A stretch of 64,000 bases of DNA from Prevotella sp. (GTDB taxonomy: Bacteria > Bacteroidota > Bacteroidia > Bacteroidales > Bacteroidaceae), in assembly GCA_017443345.1 (NCBI GenBank), contig JAFSNR010000189.1, positions 1 to 64,000 of the forward strand, read 5' to 3'. This document shows positions 53,939 through 63,082 of the stretch, piece after piece. Position 1 is the first letter of the stretch. Each line of letters starts with the position of its first letter. The notes below the pieces were generated by a model. That model had not been told where the DNA came from. It saw only the letters and a program-made list of their open reading frames with translations, and ran no database searches. A program made the position numbers and the translations under genes.

Positions 53939-56044
53939 ATGAGAAAGATTTATTTGTTTGCAGGTCTGGCCGCCATGCTGCTCGCCTCCTGCTCCAGCAA
54001 CGACAAGCTGGATTCAAGTCCGACTCCCCAGCAGCCCGAGGTCGCTGCCGCCGGAGAGATCCCAGTCGGCTTCGACATCTACACATCGAGGCCTACAACA
54101 CGTGCAGGTGTTAATACCGAGATGACAACCGCTACGTTAGGAGCAGTTCCAGGTGCGGGAAACGAGAGTAAGGCTGGTTTCGGTGTGTTTGGTTACTACA
54201 CCGACAACAAGGACTACGATCAGTTGGCACTGCCCAACTTTTTCTACAATCAACAGGTCTATGCCAAGACCAACGCAGGAGAGTTTGAATACGAGCCTGT
54301 CAAGTATTGGCCCAATGAGTATGGTAGTACTGCTACCAGCGATGACAATGACAAAGTTTCATTCTTTGCCTATGCACCCTATGTCGTTGTGAATACATCA
54401 AATGGAAAAGTTGAGAAAGAGAACGAGGACGATGACAAATGGGGTATTACCCAACTGAGCCGCAATACTGCAAGCGGTGATCCGATTGTAAAGTATATCA
54501 CGTCGTTTGACAACTCAAAAGCTGTGGATCTTTGCTGGGGTGTATGTGAGCAGGATAATTGGACAAATATCAATAATGGTCAGAAACAGACCTTCGACCT
54601 CGGAAAGCCATGGCTTGATGTTCAGCGCCCATCAACTATCGACCAGAAGTTGAAGTTTACCTTCTATCATGCTTTGGCCAAGATGAATGTCCAGATTGAT
54701 CATTTCACGGATGATACAAAAAGCGGTAACGATCTCGAAACCGCAACACGTATTTTCGTACGTAGCGTACGCTTCAACGGTATTGCCCAACAGGGAGCAC
54801 TCAATCTGAACAATGAGACACCTCGCAAGCCTTATTGGATGAACTATAACGGTGTGGGTGACCTTGAGAGTGATGGTGAGCTTATTGTCTATGATAAGCG
54901 TCGTGATGGCAAGGAGGCCATGGCCAATGCCAATGCTACTAACGAGAAGTCAACAGGTTTGAATCCACAACTCATTCAGGATGAGAACACTCTTAACGGA
55001 ACAGGGTGGGCAGTTGGTGGCCACACAGGAGTGACAAAGACCCTTCAGCCTCTGTTTAATGGAACAGGTACATTCTATGTTATTCCTGTCGAAGGAGAGG
55101 AAATTGAGGTTGAGATTGTCTATGATGTGGAAACGGTAGACGCTAACCTTGGTACGACTTTGGCTGACGGTAAGACCCCTGGTTCTAGTATCGAGAACCG
55201 TATCTCCAAGAAGATTACCTTTGGTTCAAGTACGAGTATTGAGGCTGGAAAGTCATATCAGATCAATCTTCACCTTGGCATGAACTCTGTAAAGTTCGAT
55301 GCGGCTGTGATGGGTTGGGATGAGATGGCATCTCCCGATGTCGACCTGCCTGCTAATTTGGTTCAGTTTGCCGCTGGTGCTTCAGGAACAAAGGCTAATG
55401 CTGATATTCTTGGTTCTGACCTTAACTATATCTTCGCCGTTACAGGATTGGTTGGTGGAGAAGCTGTTACAGTAATAGATGGTACGAAGTTAACTGGAGG
55501 TGCAGCTTGGAGTAAGGCAGACTGGGCTACCGGTGCAGGACAGGCTAACGCAAGTGGAGTCGTTTATGTAAAGGCTAACCATGCTGCCTATAAGGGTGTG
55601 AAGCATACAACTGCTGCTGATGATATCAAGGTATCAAGTGCAAGTGGTAAGGAGGTTACTCTGACCTTACGTGAACTGGCAGTGGCTCTTAACCTTATCG
55701 GTGGTACCTCTACAGCAACCGGAACCACTGTTACACTCGTAACAACTGCAGATACGGAAGTAGGTACAGACTGGCTTACACTGCCTACAGGCTCTACTGC
55801 AGGTACCGTCTGGGATGATGTTAACAAGAAGTGGAATGATGACACGATGGTACGTGTTTGGGTTAACGGCGCAGAACTTCAGTATGTTACTGGCGCCCCC
55901 ACGGCAAACAGTAACGAGTTTACAATTAATGCTGCAACAGGTGTCATTACACTTGGTACGGCTTTGACAGCTGGTGACAGTGTGAAGGTATACCTAAAGA
56001 CTGGTGACGTAGCTGGTGAGACCATCACTATTGCTGCTACTTAA
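53939..56044 (+). CDS. fimbrillin family protein with extra C-terminal domain
   Basis: A 701-residue lipoprotein (LLASC, Cys18). Mfa/FimA-like fimbrillin features: IPVGFDIYTSRPTTRAG (arginines 51 and 55), FGVFGYYTD, YWPNEYGS and SFFAYAPY. The fimbrillin part ends at about residue 470 (HLGMNSVKFDAAVMGW). A further 230-residue Thr/Val/Gly-rich region of unknown fold follows. The first 150 bases are GC-rich like the neighbours; the remainder is markedly AT-richer. Confidence 0.88.
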   Translation: MRKIYLFAGLAAMLLASCSSNDKLDSSPTPQQPEVAAAGEIPVGFDIYTSRPTTRAGVNTEMTTATLGAVPGAGNESKAGFGVFGYYTDNKDYDQLALPNFFYNQQVYAKTNAGEFEYEPVKYWPNEYGSTATSDDNDKVSFFAYAPYVVVNTSNGKVEKENEDDDKWGITQLSRNTASGDPIVKYITSFDNSKAVDLCWGVCEQDNWTNINNGQKQTFDLGKPWLDVQRPSTIDQKLKFTFYHALAKMNVQIDHFTDDTKSGNDLETATRIFVRSVRFNGIAQQGALNLNNETPRKPYWMNYNGVGDLESDGELIVYDKRRDGKEAMANANATNEKSTGLNPQLIQDENTLNGTGWAVGGHTGVTKTLQPLFNGTGTFYVIPVEGEEIEVEIVYDVETVDANLGTTLADGKTPGSSIENRISKKITFGSSTSIEAGKSYQINLHLGMNSVKFDAAVMGWDEMASPDVDLPANLVQFAAGASGTKANADILGSDLNYIFAVTGLVGGEAVTVIDGTKLTGGAAWSKADWATGAGQANASGVVYVKANHAAYKGVKHTTAADDIKVSSASGKEVTLTLRELAVALNLIGGTSTATGTTVTLVTTADTEVGTDWLTLPTGSTAGTVWDDVNKKWNDDTMVRVWVNGAELQYVTGAPTANSNEFTINAATGVITLGTALTAGDSVKVYLKTGDVAGETITIAAT

Positions 56045-56049
56045 TGACA

Positions 56050-56121
56050 TTTTCTCACAACGGGGACAGTCTTGCGTCCCTACGGTAGCAAGCGGCAGAG
56101 CCGAGCGCCCCGTTGTGAGAT
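56050..56121 (+). repeat. long hairpin related to the REP-like family
   Basis: TCTCACAACGGGG near 56051 pairs with CCCCGTTGTGAGA ending near 56121. An inner CTTGC/GCAAG stem follows. It starts six bases after the fimbrillin stop and shares TCTCACAACGGGGAC with the element at 59712-59742. Confidence 0.75.
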
Positions 56122-56177
56122 TCTCTGCATGAAAAGTTGTTATTGGTTTAATGTTTTTCGATTCATGCACCTTGACC

Positions 56178-56235
56178 CCGGGAGAAAGGGGTGGGCGGGT
56201 TTTCGTTATTCACCTGCCGCCCCTCCCGGATTTTT
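56178..56235 (+). terminator. strong hairpin with T-run between two fimbrillin genes
   Basis: CCGGGAG (56178-56184) pairs with CTCCCGG (56223-56229), with further G-rich/C-rich pairing inside (GGGTGGGCGG with CCGCCCC), followed by ATTTTT. It lies about 20 bases before the next start, so it may partly terminate transcription. Confidence 0.65.
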
Positions 56236-56255
56236 AAACATCAAAACAGTTAGGA

Positions 56256-58202
56256 ATGACTAGTAAGAAGTTCATATTCAAGGAAAACAAGCCTACATCC
56301 GGGGAGGAGTTGGCTGTATTCGGGAAAGTGAAGCACATCTTCAAGGAAGAGGAACGCGTGCTGAACGTCCTGCAGCTTATCATCTACGCCATGGGAGTCA
56401 TGGTGGTCCTGTTGGGAATTGCGATGATCACGGTGATGCTGACCAGCTGTTCGATCATAGACGAGGATACCAGCGACTGCCCGAAGGACAGCGTGTCGGC
56501 CGGATCCAGGTCGGGCAGTGCCATCGCCTTTTCAGTCGGCGACAGCACTGCCGCGACCCGCACGGCTGAGGGCACGATGACCCTCGACGGCGCGGACGGC
56601 ACGGAGAGCCTGCGCTCGTGGGGCTTCGGCGTCTTCGCCTGTCACACGGGTGCACACCCCTACATCAGCACCTCGACGAAGAGCAACCTGATGCACAACC
56701 AACTGGTCACCTGGGACAACGTGAACAGCGTGTGGGCGTATGAGCCGCTGGTCTACTGGCCCAACGGTACGACGGGCGACGCGGACTTCGTCACCTTCTT
56801 TGCCTACGCCCCGCACAGCGACAATGCCTCAGACTGTATCGTCGACATGTCGCGTCCCGACGAGGTGGGCGACCCCTGGATCCTCTACCAGCTCGGTGGT
56901 ACGTCTAATGCCGACGGCGCCAGCGGATGGAAGGCCAGTCAGGTCGACCTGCTCTATGACTTCAAGAAGGACCAGCAGCGCGGGGCGACTCCCGACGTAC
57001 GGGTGAGCTTCGACTTCAAGCATGCCCTGGCCTGTATCGGCGACCGGATCACCGTCAGCTGCGACGAGAGTGTGAAGACCCGTCTCAAGGGTGTCTACAC
57101 CCTGTCGGACGTCGAGCTCACCGTCACCCGTCTCACCTTCGACTACCAGCTTACCCGCAAGGGCCGGCTGGTGCTCAACAATAGCAGTCAGCCCAACTGG
57201 CAGGCCGTCGAGTCGGAAGATACCAAGGTGCATCGCACCCTCGTTTTCACCCCCGACCTCGTGATGGCCCGCGCCACCTCGCGGGATGCTGCCACCACGA
57301 CGGATTTCGACTCCGGCAGCGGCCACGGCATCTTTTATATCCCTATCGAGAGCGGCAACACCAAACAGCAGGTGACCGTCACAGCCGACTATACCGTGAC
57401 CTCCGGCGATCCCACCGAGATGCTCGACGAGGGGAGCGTGAGCACGGACATCGACCTGAGCTTCGTGCATAATGCCAGTGAGGGCCGCAACATGGCCATC
57501 ACACTCCGGATTCCTGAATCCGAGTGTAGCGGAACGCCACTCAACGGAGCCGCCCTCGGACAGATCATCTGCTCCCACGGACGGGCCCATGCCGCTACCG
57601 ACGGAGCCCTCAGCTGTGGTGGAGAGAAAGTGGCAGTTGTGGCCTACGTGGGTGACGCCAGTGGCGAGACCAGTCCCTTCAACCACGGCTTGGCCATCGC
57701 CCTGCAGGATGCCGACGCCTATGCCTGGTGCAGTCAGAAGGCTGAGACCTGTCTCGAAGCGCAGGCCGGCGACCTCGCCTCGGCCCTCGCCACCGTGAAC
57801 GGCCTTACTGCTACAGCCCTTCTCGTGGCCGACGACGCGCACTTGCATACTGCCGCCGTTGCAGCCTACAACTACCGTTTCGACGGCGCGGTGCGATCGG
57901 GTGCCCATCCGGCGGGCACGTCGCGCTGGTTCCTGCCCTCCATGGGTCAGTGGAACCTGATGGTGAAAGCCATCGCCGACAGTGATACCGACCTCTCGGG
58001 AAACCAGAATGCCGACTACAAGGCTACAGCCATCAGCCCGTTCTTTACGGATCGCGGTGGCGACGCACTGCAAAGCGCTCTCTACTGGTCCTCGACCGAG
58101 AAGAGCACCTCCGATGCCTGGTATGTCAGCTTCGAGAACGGCAAGGCCCAGGGCGGCGACAAGGATAAGACGTACCGCGTCCGTCCCGTACTGGCGTTTT
58201 AA
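56256..58202 (+). CDS. fimbrillin-like lipoprotein with lectin-like C-terminal domain
   Basis: 648 residues. The lipobox LTSC is at Cys65, after a 40-residue charged n-region and a long hydrophobic helix, which is unusual. The fimbrillin-like part carries ATRTAEG (Arg102), WGFGVFACHTG, YWPNGTTGD and TFFAYAPHS. From about residue 430 a different domain appears. Its end, SRWFLPSMGQWNLMVKAI, then LYWSSTEKS..AWYVSFENG and YRVRPVLAF, matches the DUF1566/C-type-lectin-like fold seen at the tips of Bacteroidales adhesins. It is a candidate pilus tip adhesin. No reverse transcriptase is nearby. Confidence 0.8.
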   Translation: MTSKKFIFKENKPTSGEELAVFGKVKHIFKEEERVLNVLQLIIYAMGVMVVLLGIAMITVMLTSCSIIDEDTSDCPKDSVSAGSRSGSAIAFSVGDSTAATRTAEGTMTLDGADGTESLRSWGFGVFACHTGAHPYISTSTKSNLMHNQLVTWDNVNSVWAYEPLVYWPNGTTGDADFVTFFAYAPHSDNASDCIVDMSRPDEVGDPWILYQLGGTSNADGASGWKASQVDLLYDFKKDQQRGATPDVRVSFDFKHALACIGDRITVSCDESVKTRLKGVYTLSDVELTVTRLTFDYQLTRKGRLVLNNSSQPNWQAVESEDTKVHRTLVFTPDLVMARATSRDAATTTDFDSGSGHGIFYIPIESGNTKQQVTVTADYTVTSGDPTEMLDEGSVSTDIDLSFVHNASEGRNMAITLRIPESECSGTPLNGAALGQIICSHGRAHAATDGALSCGGEKVAVVAYVGDASGETSPFNHGLAIALQDADAYAWCSQKAETCLEAQAGDLASALATVNGLTATALLVADDAHLHTAAVAAYNYRFDGAVRSGAHPAGTSRWFLPSMGQWNLMVKAIADSDTDLSGNQNADYKATAISPFFTDRGGDALQSALYWSSTEKSTSDAWYVSFENGKAQGGDKDKTYRVRPVLAF

Positions 58203-58264
58203 AAGTGATCATATAACTATATTTATTAACCCGACGCGAAAGCGTCCCTAAAAAATTCAAGCTT

Positions 58265-59710
58265 ATGAAGAAGATTTTTTTGTTCGGAGCAGTGATGGCA
58301 GCCATGACGCTCGCCTCATGCTCAAGCAGTGATGACAGCCAGCAGGCTGCCGACAACGGTAAGGCCCCCGTCTTGGCCACTAAGACAGCCATCGGCTTCG
58401 ATGCCTACACCGGCCGCGCCGTGACCCGTGCAGGTACTACCGGTGTACTCGATCTGACTGCTCTCCAGACAGTATCGACTGGCGGCTTCGGTGTATTCGC
58501 CTACTACACCGACCTGAAGAAGTACGACCAGACTTACGTACCCAATTTCATGTACAACACCCATGTCAGCTATGACGGTACGAGTGCATGGACTTACTCT
58601 CCTGTGATGTACTGGCCTAACGAGTACGGCTCCGATGCGCAGAGCGACGACGAGGACAAGGTGAGTTTCTTCGCCTACGCTCCTTGGGTAGAGACAGGCT
58701 CGGCTGCTGCAGGTAGCGTTTCTGGTGATGCCACCTGGGGTATCACGGGTTTCTCACGTAATACCAATGCTGGCGACCCGATGGTGAAGTATATCGCCTC
58801 GTTTGATCCCGCCAAGTCCGTAGACCTCTGCTGGGGTGTCGTTGGAGACTCAGAGGCCGAATGGGGTAAGATCCAGGGCAACACAAACCAGACCCTGACA
58901 GTGGGAAAGCCCTGGCTCGACGTGGAGCATCCGAAGGGTGTTGACCAAAAACTGAAGTTCACCTTCAAGCACGCCTTGGCCAAGCTCAACGTACAGATTG
59001 ATGCCGACATCGACAACGCGACTCATGGTGCAGGCAGTGAGGTCGCCGCTGAAACCAAGATCTACGTGCGCAGCATCTCTTTCACTGGTATCGCTATGAA
59101 AGGATCGCTCAACCTGAACAACGCTACGGCAGGCGTAGCCCAGTGGCTGGACTACTCAGGTTCTACCGATCTTCCTTATGGCGAGAGTATTACCGTGAAG
59201 GACCAGCGCCGTGATGGTCGCGAGGGTGGCTCAGGTGCTGAAGCTACCAATGAGTTGCCTGGTGGTCTGAATCCTGCTATCATCCAGACGGATGCGGTAA
59301 CCCCAGGTGTGGTCAAAACTGCAGTGAACCTCTTCAAGCCAGTTTCAACGATCGCTGATCCTGAAAATCCCACTGCAGGAGAGATTGCTGCCCAGCTGGC
59401 CGATGCAGTCTATGTGATTCCTACTGGTGAGGCTATGACCGTGACCATCGTCTACGATGTGGAGACTACCAATGAAGATCTGCCCACCTATATCAGCAAT
59501 GGTACTACCCACGGCTCGAGCATTGAGAACAGAATTTCAAAGCAGATCACGTTCACACCGGCTGGCGGTCTCGTCAGCGGCAACACCTACACTGTGAAAC
59601 TCCATCTCGGCATGAACACCGTGAAGTATGAGGCTGCAGTCACAGGTTGGGAAGGTGAGGCAATTAACGGTGAGGGCTGGCTGCCATCCAACACTCCCGT
59701 AGAGCCTTAA
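58265..59710 (+). CDS. fimbrillin family protein
   Basis: A 481-residue lipoprotein (LASC, Cys19) consisting of a fimbrillin alone. It has AIGFDAYTGRAVTRAG (arginines 51 and 55, aligned with the paralogues), GGFGVFAYYTD, MYWPNEYGSD and SFFAYAPWV; near the end HLGMNTVKYEAAVTGW. It is the simplest fimbrillin of the operon and a candidate main shaft subunit. Its composition is less GC-rich than the genes on either side. Confidence 0.88.
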   Translation: MKKIFLFGAVMAAMTLASCSSSDDSQQAADNGKAPVLATKTAIGFDAYTGRAVTRAGTTGVLDLTALQTVSTGGFGVFAYYTDLKKYDQTYVPNFMYNTHVSYDGTSAWTYSPVMYWPNEYGSDAQSDDEDKVSFFAYAPWVETGSAAAGSVSGDATWGITGFSRNTNAGDPMVKYIASFDPAKSVDLCWGVVGDSEAEWGKIQGNTNQTLTVGKPWLDVEHPKGVDQKLKFTFKHALAKLNVQIDADIDNATHGAGSEVAAETKIYVRSISFTGIAMKGSLNLNNATAGVAQWLDYSGSTDLPYGESITVKDQRRDGREGGSGAEATNELPGGLNPAIIQTDAVTPGVVKTAVNLFKPVSTIADPENPTAGEIAAQLADAVYVIPTGEAMTVTIVYDVETTNEDLPTYISNGTTHGSSIENRISKQITFTPAGGLVSGNTYTVKLHLGMNTVKYEAAVTGWEGEAINGEGWLPSNTPVEP

Positions 59711-59711
59711 A

Positions 59712-59742
59712 TCTCACAACGGGGACTGTCCCTACTGTGAGA
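59712..59742 (+). repeat. REP-like element E in the fimbrial operon
   Basis: A 31-base unit directly after the stop. Its arms TCTCACA/TGTGAGA pair, with an inner GGGA/TCCC hairpin. It has the same length and the same CCCTACTGTGA end as element C (10196-10226). Confidence 0.75.
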
Positions 59743-59766
59743 AAAGTCTAACTAAAAGGAAGATCT

Positions 59767-62700
59767 ATGAACAAGAAAATATTGTTTTACCTGATGATGT
59801 CGGTGCTGATGGTGGGCTGTGCCGCCGGTGACAGTGAGTCGCTGGGCGACAAGCCGCCCGTCGGGGCGACCTCCGACGGCAAGTACGCCGTGGGCTTCAA
59901 TGCCTACGCCAACCGTGCCGTCACCCGCGCCGGATATGCCGGTACGCTGACGATCGACCAGCTGCAGCAGGCGCAGGGCGACCTCGGCGGCTTCGGCGTG
60001 TTCGCCTACTACACCGACCTGAAGAAGTACGACCAGACCTACATCCCGAACTTCATGTACAACCAGGGTGTCTTCTACAGCGGAGGCAACTGGCAGTACA
60101 CGCCCGTGATGTACTGGCCGAACGAGTACGGCTCCGACGCGGGCAGCGACGACGAGGACAAGGTGACGTTCTTCGCCTATGCCCCCTACGTCCACCACAG
60201 CTCTCCCGCCTCGGGCAGTGTCGACGGCGAAGCGTCCTGGGGCATCACCGGCTTCTCGCGCAACACGACGGCGGGCGACCCCATCGTGAAGTACATCGCC
60301 TCGTTCGATCCCACAAAGAGCGTCGATCTCTGCTGGGGCGTCTGCGACCAGGCCTCCTGGAACAGGATCCAGAATAACGGCTCACAGTCGATGACCACGG
60401 GTCTGCCCTGGCTCGACGTAGAGCACCCGAAGGGTGTCGACCAGAAGATGACGTTCACCTTCAAGCATGCCCTCTCGCAGCTCAACGTCCAGATCGATGC
60501 CGACGCCGACGGGCTGACCCACGATGCCAGCGGCGACATCGCCGACGGTACGAAGATCTACGTGCGCTCGATCTCGTTCACGGGCATCGCCCTGAAAGGT
60601 GCGCTCAACCTGAACAACACCGTGGCCAACAAGGCCCTGTGGCTCGACTATGCCGGGACCACCGACCTGCCCTTCGGCGAGAGTGTCACCGTGAAGGACG
60701 GTCGCCGCGACGGCCGTGAGGGTTCGGCGAATGCCGAGGCCACCAACGAGATCCCGTCGGGTCTCAACGATGCCATCATCCAGAACAGCTCTGCGACGGC
60801 CGGTGTCACCCACACGGCGGTGAACCTCTTCAACTCCAATGATCTCGACAAGTGCGTCTACGTCATCCCGACGGGTGAGAAGATGACCGTCACCATCGTC
60901 TACGACGTGGAGACCACCAATCCCCACCTCTCTACCTATATCAGCGACGGTACGACCCACGGCGTGAGCATCGAGAACAAGATCACCAAGGACATCCTCT
61001 TCGGCGGTGCCACCAGCGGACTCGACTGCGGCAAGAAGTACACTATCAAGCTCCACCTGGGCATGAACTCCGTGAAGTTCGATGCCGACATTACGCCTTG
61101 GGACGACGGCGACGTGGTCAACGGTGAGGGTTGGCTGCCGGGCAACCTGGCCATCGACGCCCCCGTGACCCTGAGTCTCGGCTCGAGCCTGACCATGGCC
61201 CTCAACGGTGGCGCACAGACGCTGACCGCCACCACGCAGCCCGCCGGACAGACCGTCAACTGGACGAACAGCAACGACGGTGTGGCTACCATCGCGGCAG
61301 CCGGAGGCGGAACGCGCGGTGAGGTCAACGGGGCCTCGTCGATCACCATCACACCGGTGGCTGCCGGTACGACCATCATCACCGCTACCTCGGCAGCCGG
61401 TTCGGCCCAGTGCGCCGTCACCGTGACGACACCGTCGACGCCCGACGTGACCGTCTCGCTCAACAAGACGAGTACCACGGTCTACGCCACCGAGACCGAA
61501 CAGCTCACGGCGACCACCTCGCCTGCTGACAGACCCGTCACCTGGGTATCGTCGAACACCGCAGCGGCTACGGTCAGCAACGCGGGTCTCGTGACTGCCA
61601 ATGCGGCCGGTCTGACGCATATCACCGTCACCACCGAGTCGGGTCATACGGCCACCTGTGACGTCACCGTCGTTCCGACAGTGCTCTCGCTCGACAAGAC
61701 GAGCCTGTCACTCAATGCCAGTGAGTCGTACACCCTGACAGCTACAACCACGCCGATCGGCAAGACCGTGACCTACGAGTCCAGTGCACCCACAGTAGCT
61801 TCCGTCAATGAAAGCACAGGTCTGGTGACTGGTCTGACGGCTGGTACGGCCCGCATCACGGCTACCATCCCCGGCGGCGGTTCGGCCACCTGTAACGTCA
61901 CCGTGACGGCCAATGCCGCTACCGTCACCACACCGCCAACGGCCATCACGCCGCTCACCTATACAGGCAGTCCGCAGGCGCTGGTCAATGCCGGTACGGC
62001 TGCGAACGGCACGATGCAGTATGCTACCGGCAACAGTTCGGCGGCTACCTCTGCCTGGTCGGCCTCCATTCCTGAGGGCACGGGTGCAGGCACCTACTAC
62101 GTATGGTATAAGGCTGCGGGTAACTCCGGCTATACCGACAGTGCGCCCGACAAGGTATCTGTGTCCATCGCCAAGGCAGCCGGTACGATCAGCTTCGCCA
62201 CCGGCAGCTACAACAAGACGGTGGGCGATGCCGGCTTCACGCAGGTCGTGACGAACTCTGGCGACGGTGCTGTGACCTACTCTACGAGTAACTCCAGTAT
62301 CGCTGATGTCAACAGTTCTACCGGAGCGGTTACCATCGGTTCAACGACTGGTACGGCAACGATTACCGCCACCGTCACCGACGGCGACAACTACAGCTAC
62401 GCCGTGACGACCGCCACCTATACCGTAACCGTCAGCAGCAAGCCCGCCGCCACCCTTGACAGTGCCCCGACGGCCAAGGAGCTCACCTACAGCGGTTCGG
62501 CACAGGCACTGGTCAATGCCGGTACGGCTACTGGCGGAACGGTGAAGTACGCCAAGGGCACTAACTCGGCCGCATCGGAAAGCTACTCGACGAGCATCCC
62601 CGAGGCAACCGACGCAGGCGACTACTACGTATGGTACTATGTGGAGGGCGATGCCAGTCATAGCGACACGGCTCCCGACAAGGTGGCTGTGACTATGGCC

Positions 62701-63057
62701 AAGAAGGCGGCCACCATCAGCTTCGGCACTGCTTCTTACAACAAGGAGATTGGTGAGGCCAACTTCACGCAGGCTGTCACGAACACCGGTACTGCCGGTT
62801 CGGTGGAATACTCCATCACGAAGGGAACCACCGACGCTGAGGTCAACACGACGACGGGTGAGGTGACCATCGGCTCCGCAGCCGGTACGGCTACCGTCAC
62901 GTGTACTGTAACCGACGGTGCGAACTACACGTACGCCACAAAGACGGCCAGCTACAACATCACCATCACGGCACCGCCTTCACCGACGGCATCGCCGAAT
63001 GTGGGCAACTGGACCGATGGCGGAAGCGGTGACCTCACCCCTGATAAGACTTTGTAA
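59767..63057 (+). CDS. fimbrillin with stacked Ig-like domains
   Basis: A 1096-residue lipoprotein (MVGC, Cys18). Residues about 1-460 are a fimbrillin close to the preceding gene (arginines 50 and 54 in NRAVTRAG). Residues about 465-715 hold three Big_2-type bacterial Ig domains. Residues about 717-895 and 896-1066 are two copies of a longer repeat resembling MBG-type modules (LTYTGSPQALVNAGTA and LTYSGSAQALVNAGTA; both have TYYVWY/DYYVWY and a TISF strand). A Pro/Thr/Gly-rich tail closes it. The repeats suggest a stalk or host-contact role. Confidence 0.87.
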   Translation: MNKKILFYLMMSVLMVGCAAGDSESLGDKPPVGATSDGKYAVGFNAYANRAVTRAGYAGTLTIDQLQQAQGDLGGFGVFAYYTDLKKYDQTYIPNFMYNQGVFYSGGNWQYTPVMYWPNEYGSDAGSDDEDKVTFFAYAPYVHHSSPASGSVDGEASWGITGFSRNTTAGDPIVKYIASFDPTKSVDLCWGVCDQASWNRIQNNGSQSMTTGLPWLDVEHPKGVDQKMTFTFKHALSQLNVQIDADADGLTHDASGDIADGTKIYVRSISFTGIALKGALNLNNTVANKALWLDYAGTTDLPFGESVTVKDGRRDGREGSANAEATNEIPSGLNDAIIQNSSATAGVTHTAVNLFNSNDLDKCVYVIPTGEKMTVTIVYDVETTNPHLSTYISDGTTHGVSIENKITKDILFGGATSGLDCGKKYTIKLHLGMNSVKFDADITPWDDGDVVNGEGWLPGNLAIDAPVTLSLGSSLTMALNGGAQTLTATTQPAGQTVNWTNSNDGVATIAAAGGGTRGEVNGASSITITPVAAGTTIITATSAAGSAQCAVTVTTPSTPDVTVSLNKTSTTVYATETEQLTATTSPADRPVTWVSSNTAAATVSNAGLVTANAAGLTHITVTTESGHTATCDVTVVPTVLSLDKTSLSLNASESYTLTATTTPIGKTVTYESSAPTVASVNESTGLVTGLTAGTARITATIPGGGSATCNVTVTANAATVTTPPTAITPLTYTGSPQALVNAGTAANGTMQYATGNSSAATSAWSASIPEGTGAGTYYVWYKAAGNSGYTDSAPDKVSVSIAKAAGTISFATGSYNKTVGDAGFTQVVTNSGDGAVTYSTSNSSIADVNSSTGAVTIGSTTGTATITATVTDGDNYSYAVTTATYTVTVSSKPAATLDSAPTAKELTYSGSAQALVNAGTATGGTVKYAKGTNSAASESYSTSIPEATDAGDYYVWYYVEGDASHSDTAPDKVAVTMAKKAATISFGTASYNKEIGEANFTQAVTNTGTAGSVEYSITKGTTDAEVNTTTGEVTIGSAAGTATVTCTVTDGANYTYATKTASYNITITAPPSPTASPNVGNWTDGGSGDLTPDKTL

Positions 63058-63082
63058 AATCTAACATCAAAAAAGAAAATAT

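Noticed and set aside
56256-58202. Possible diversity-generating retroelement target
   Set aside because: The C-terminal fold fits, but no reverse transcriptase, accessory gene or template repeat is in the window, and the final region is not rich in AAY codons.
60382-61647. 421-residue minus-strand frame opposite the Ig-domain fimbrillin
   Set aside because: Arg/Gly/Val-rich shadow of a GC-rich gene with clear fimbrillin and Ig motifs on the plus strand.
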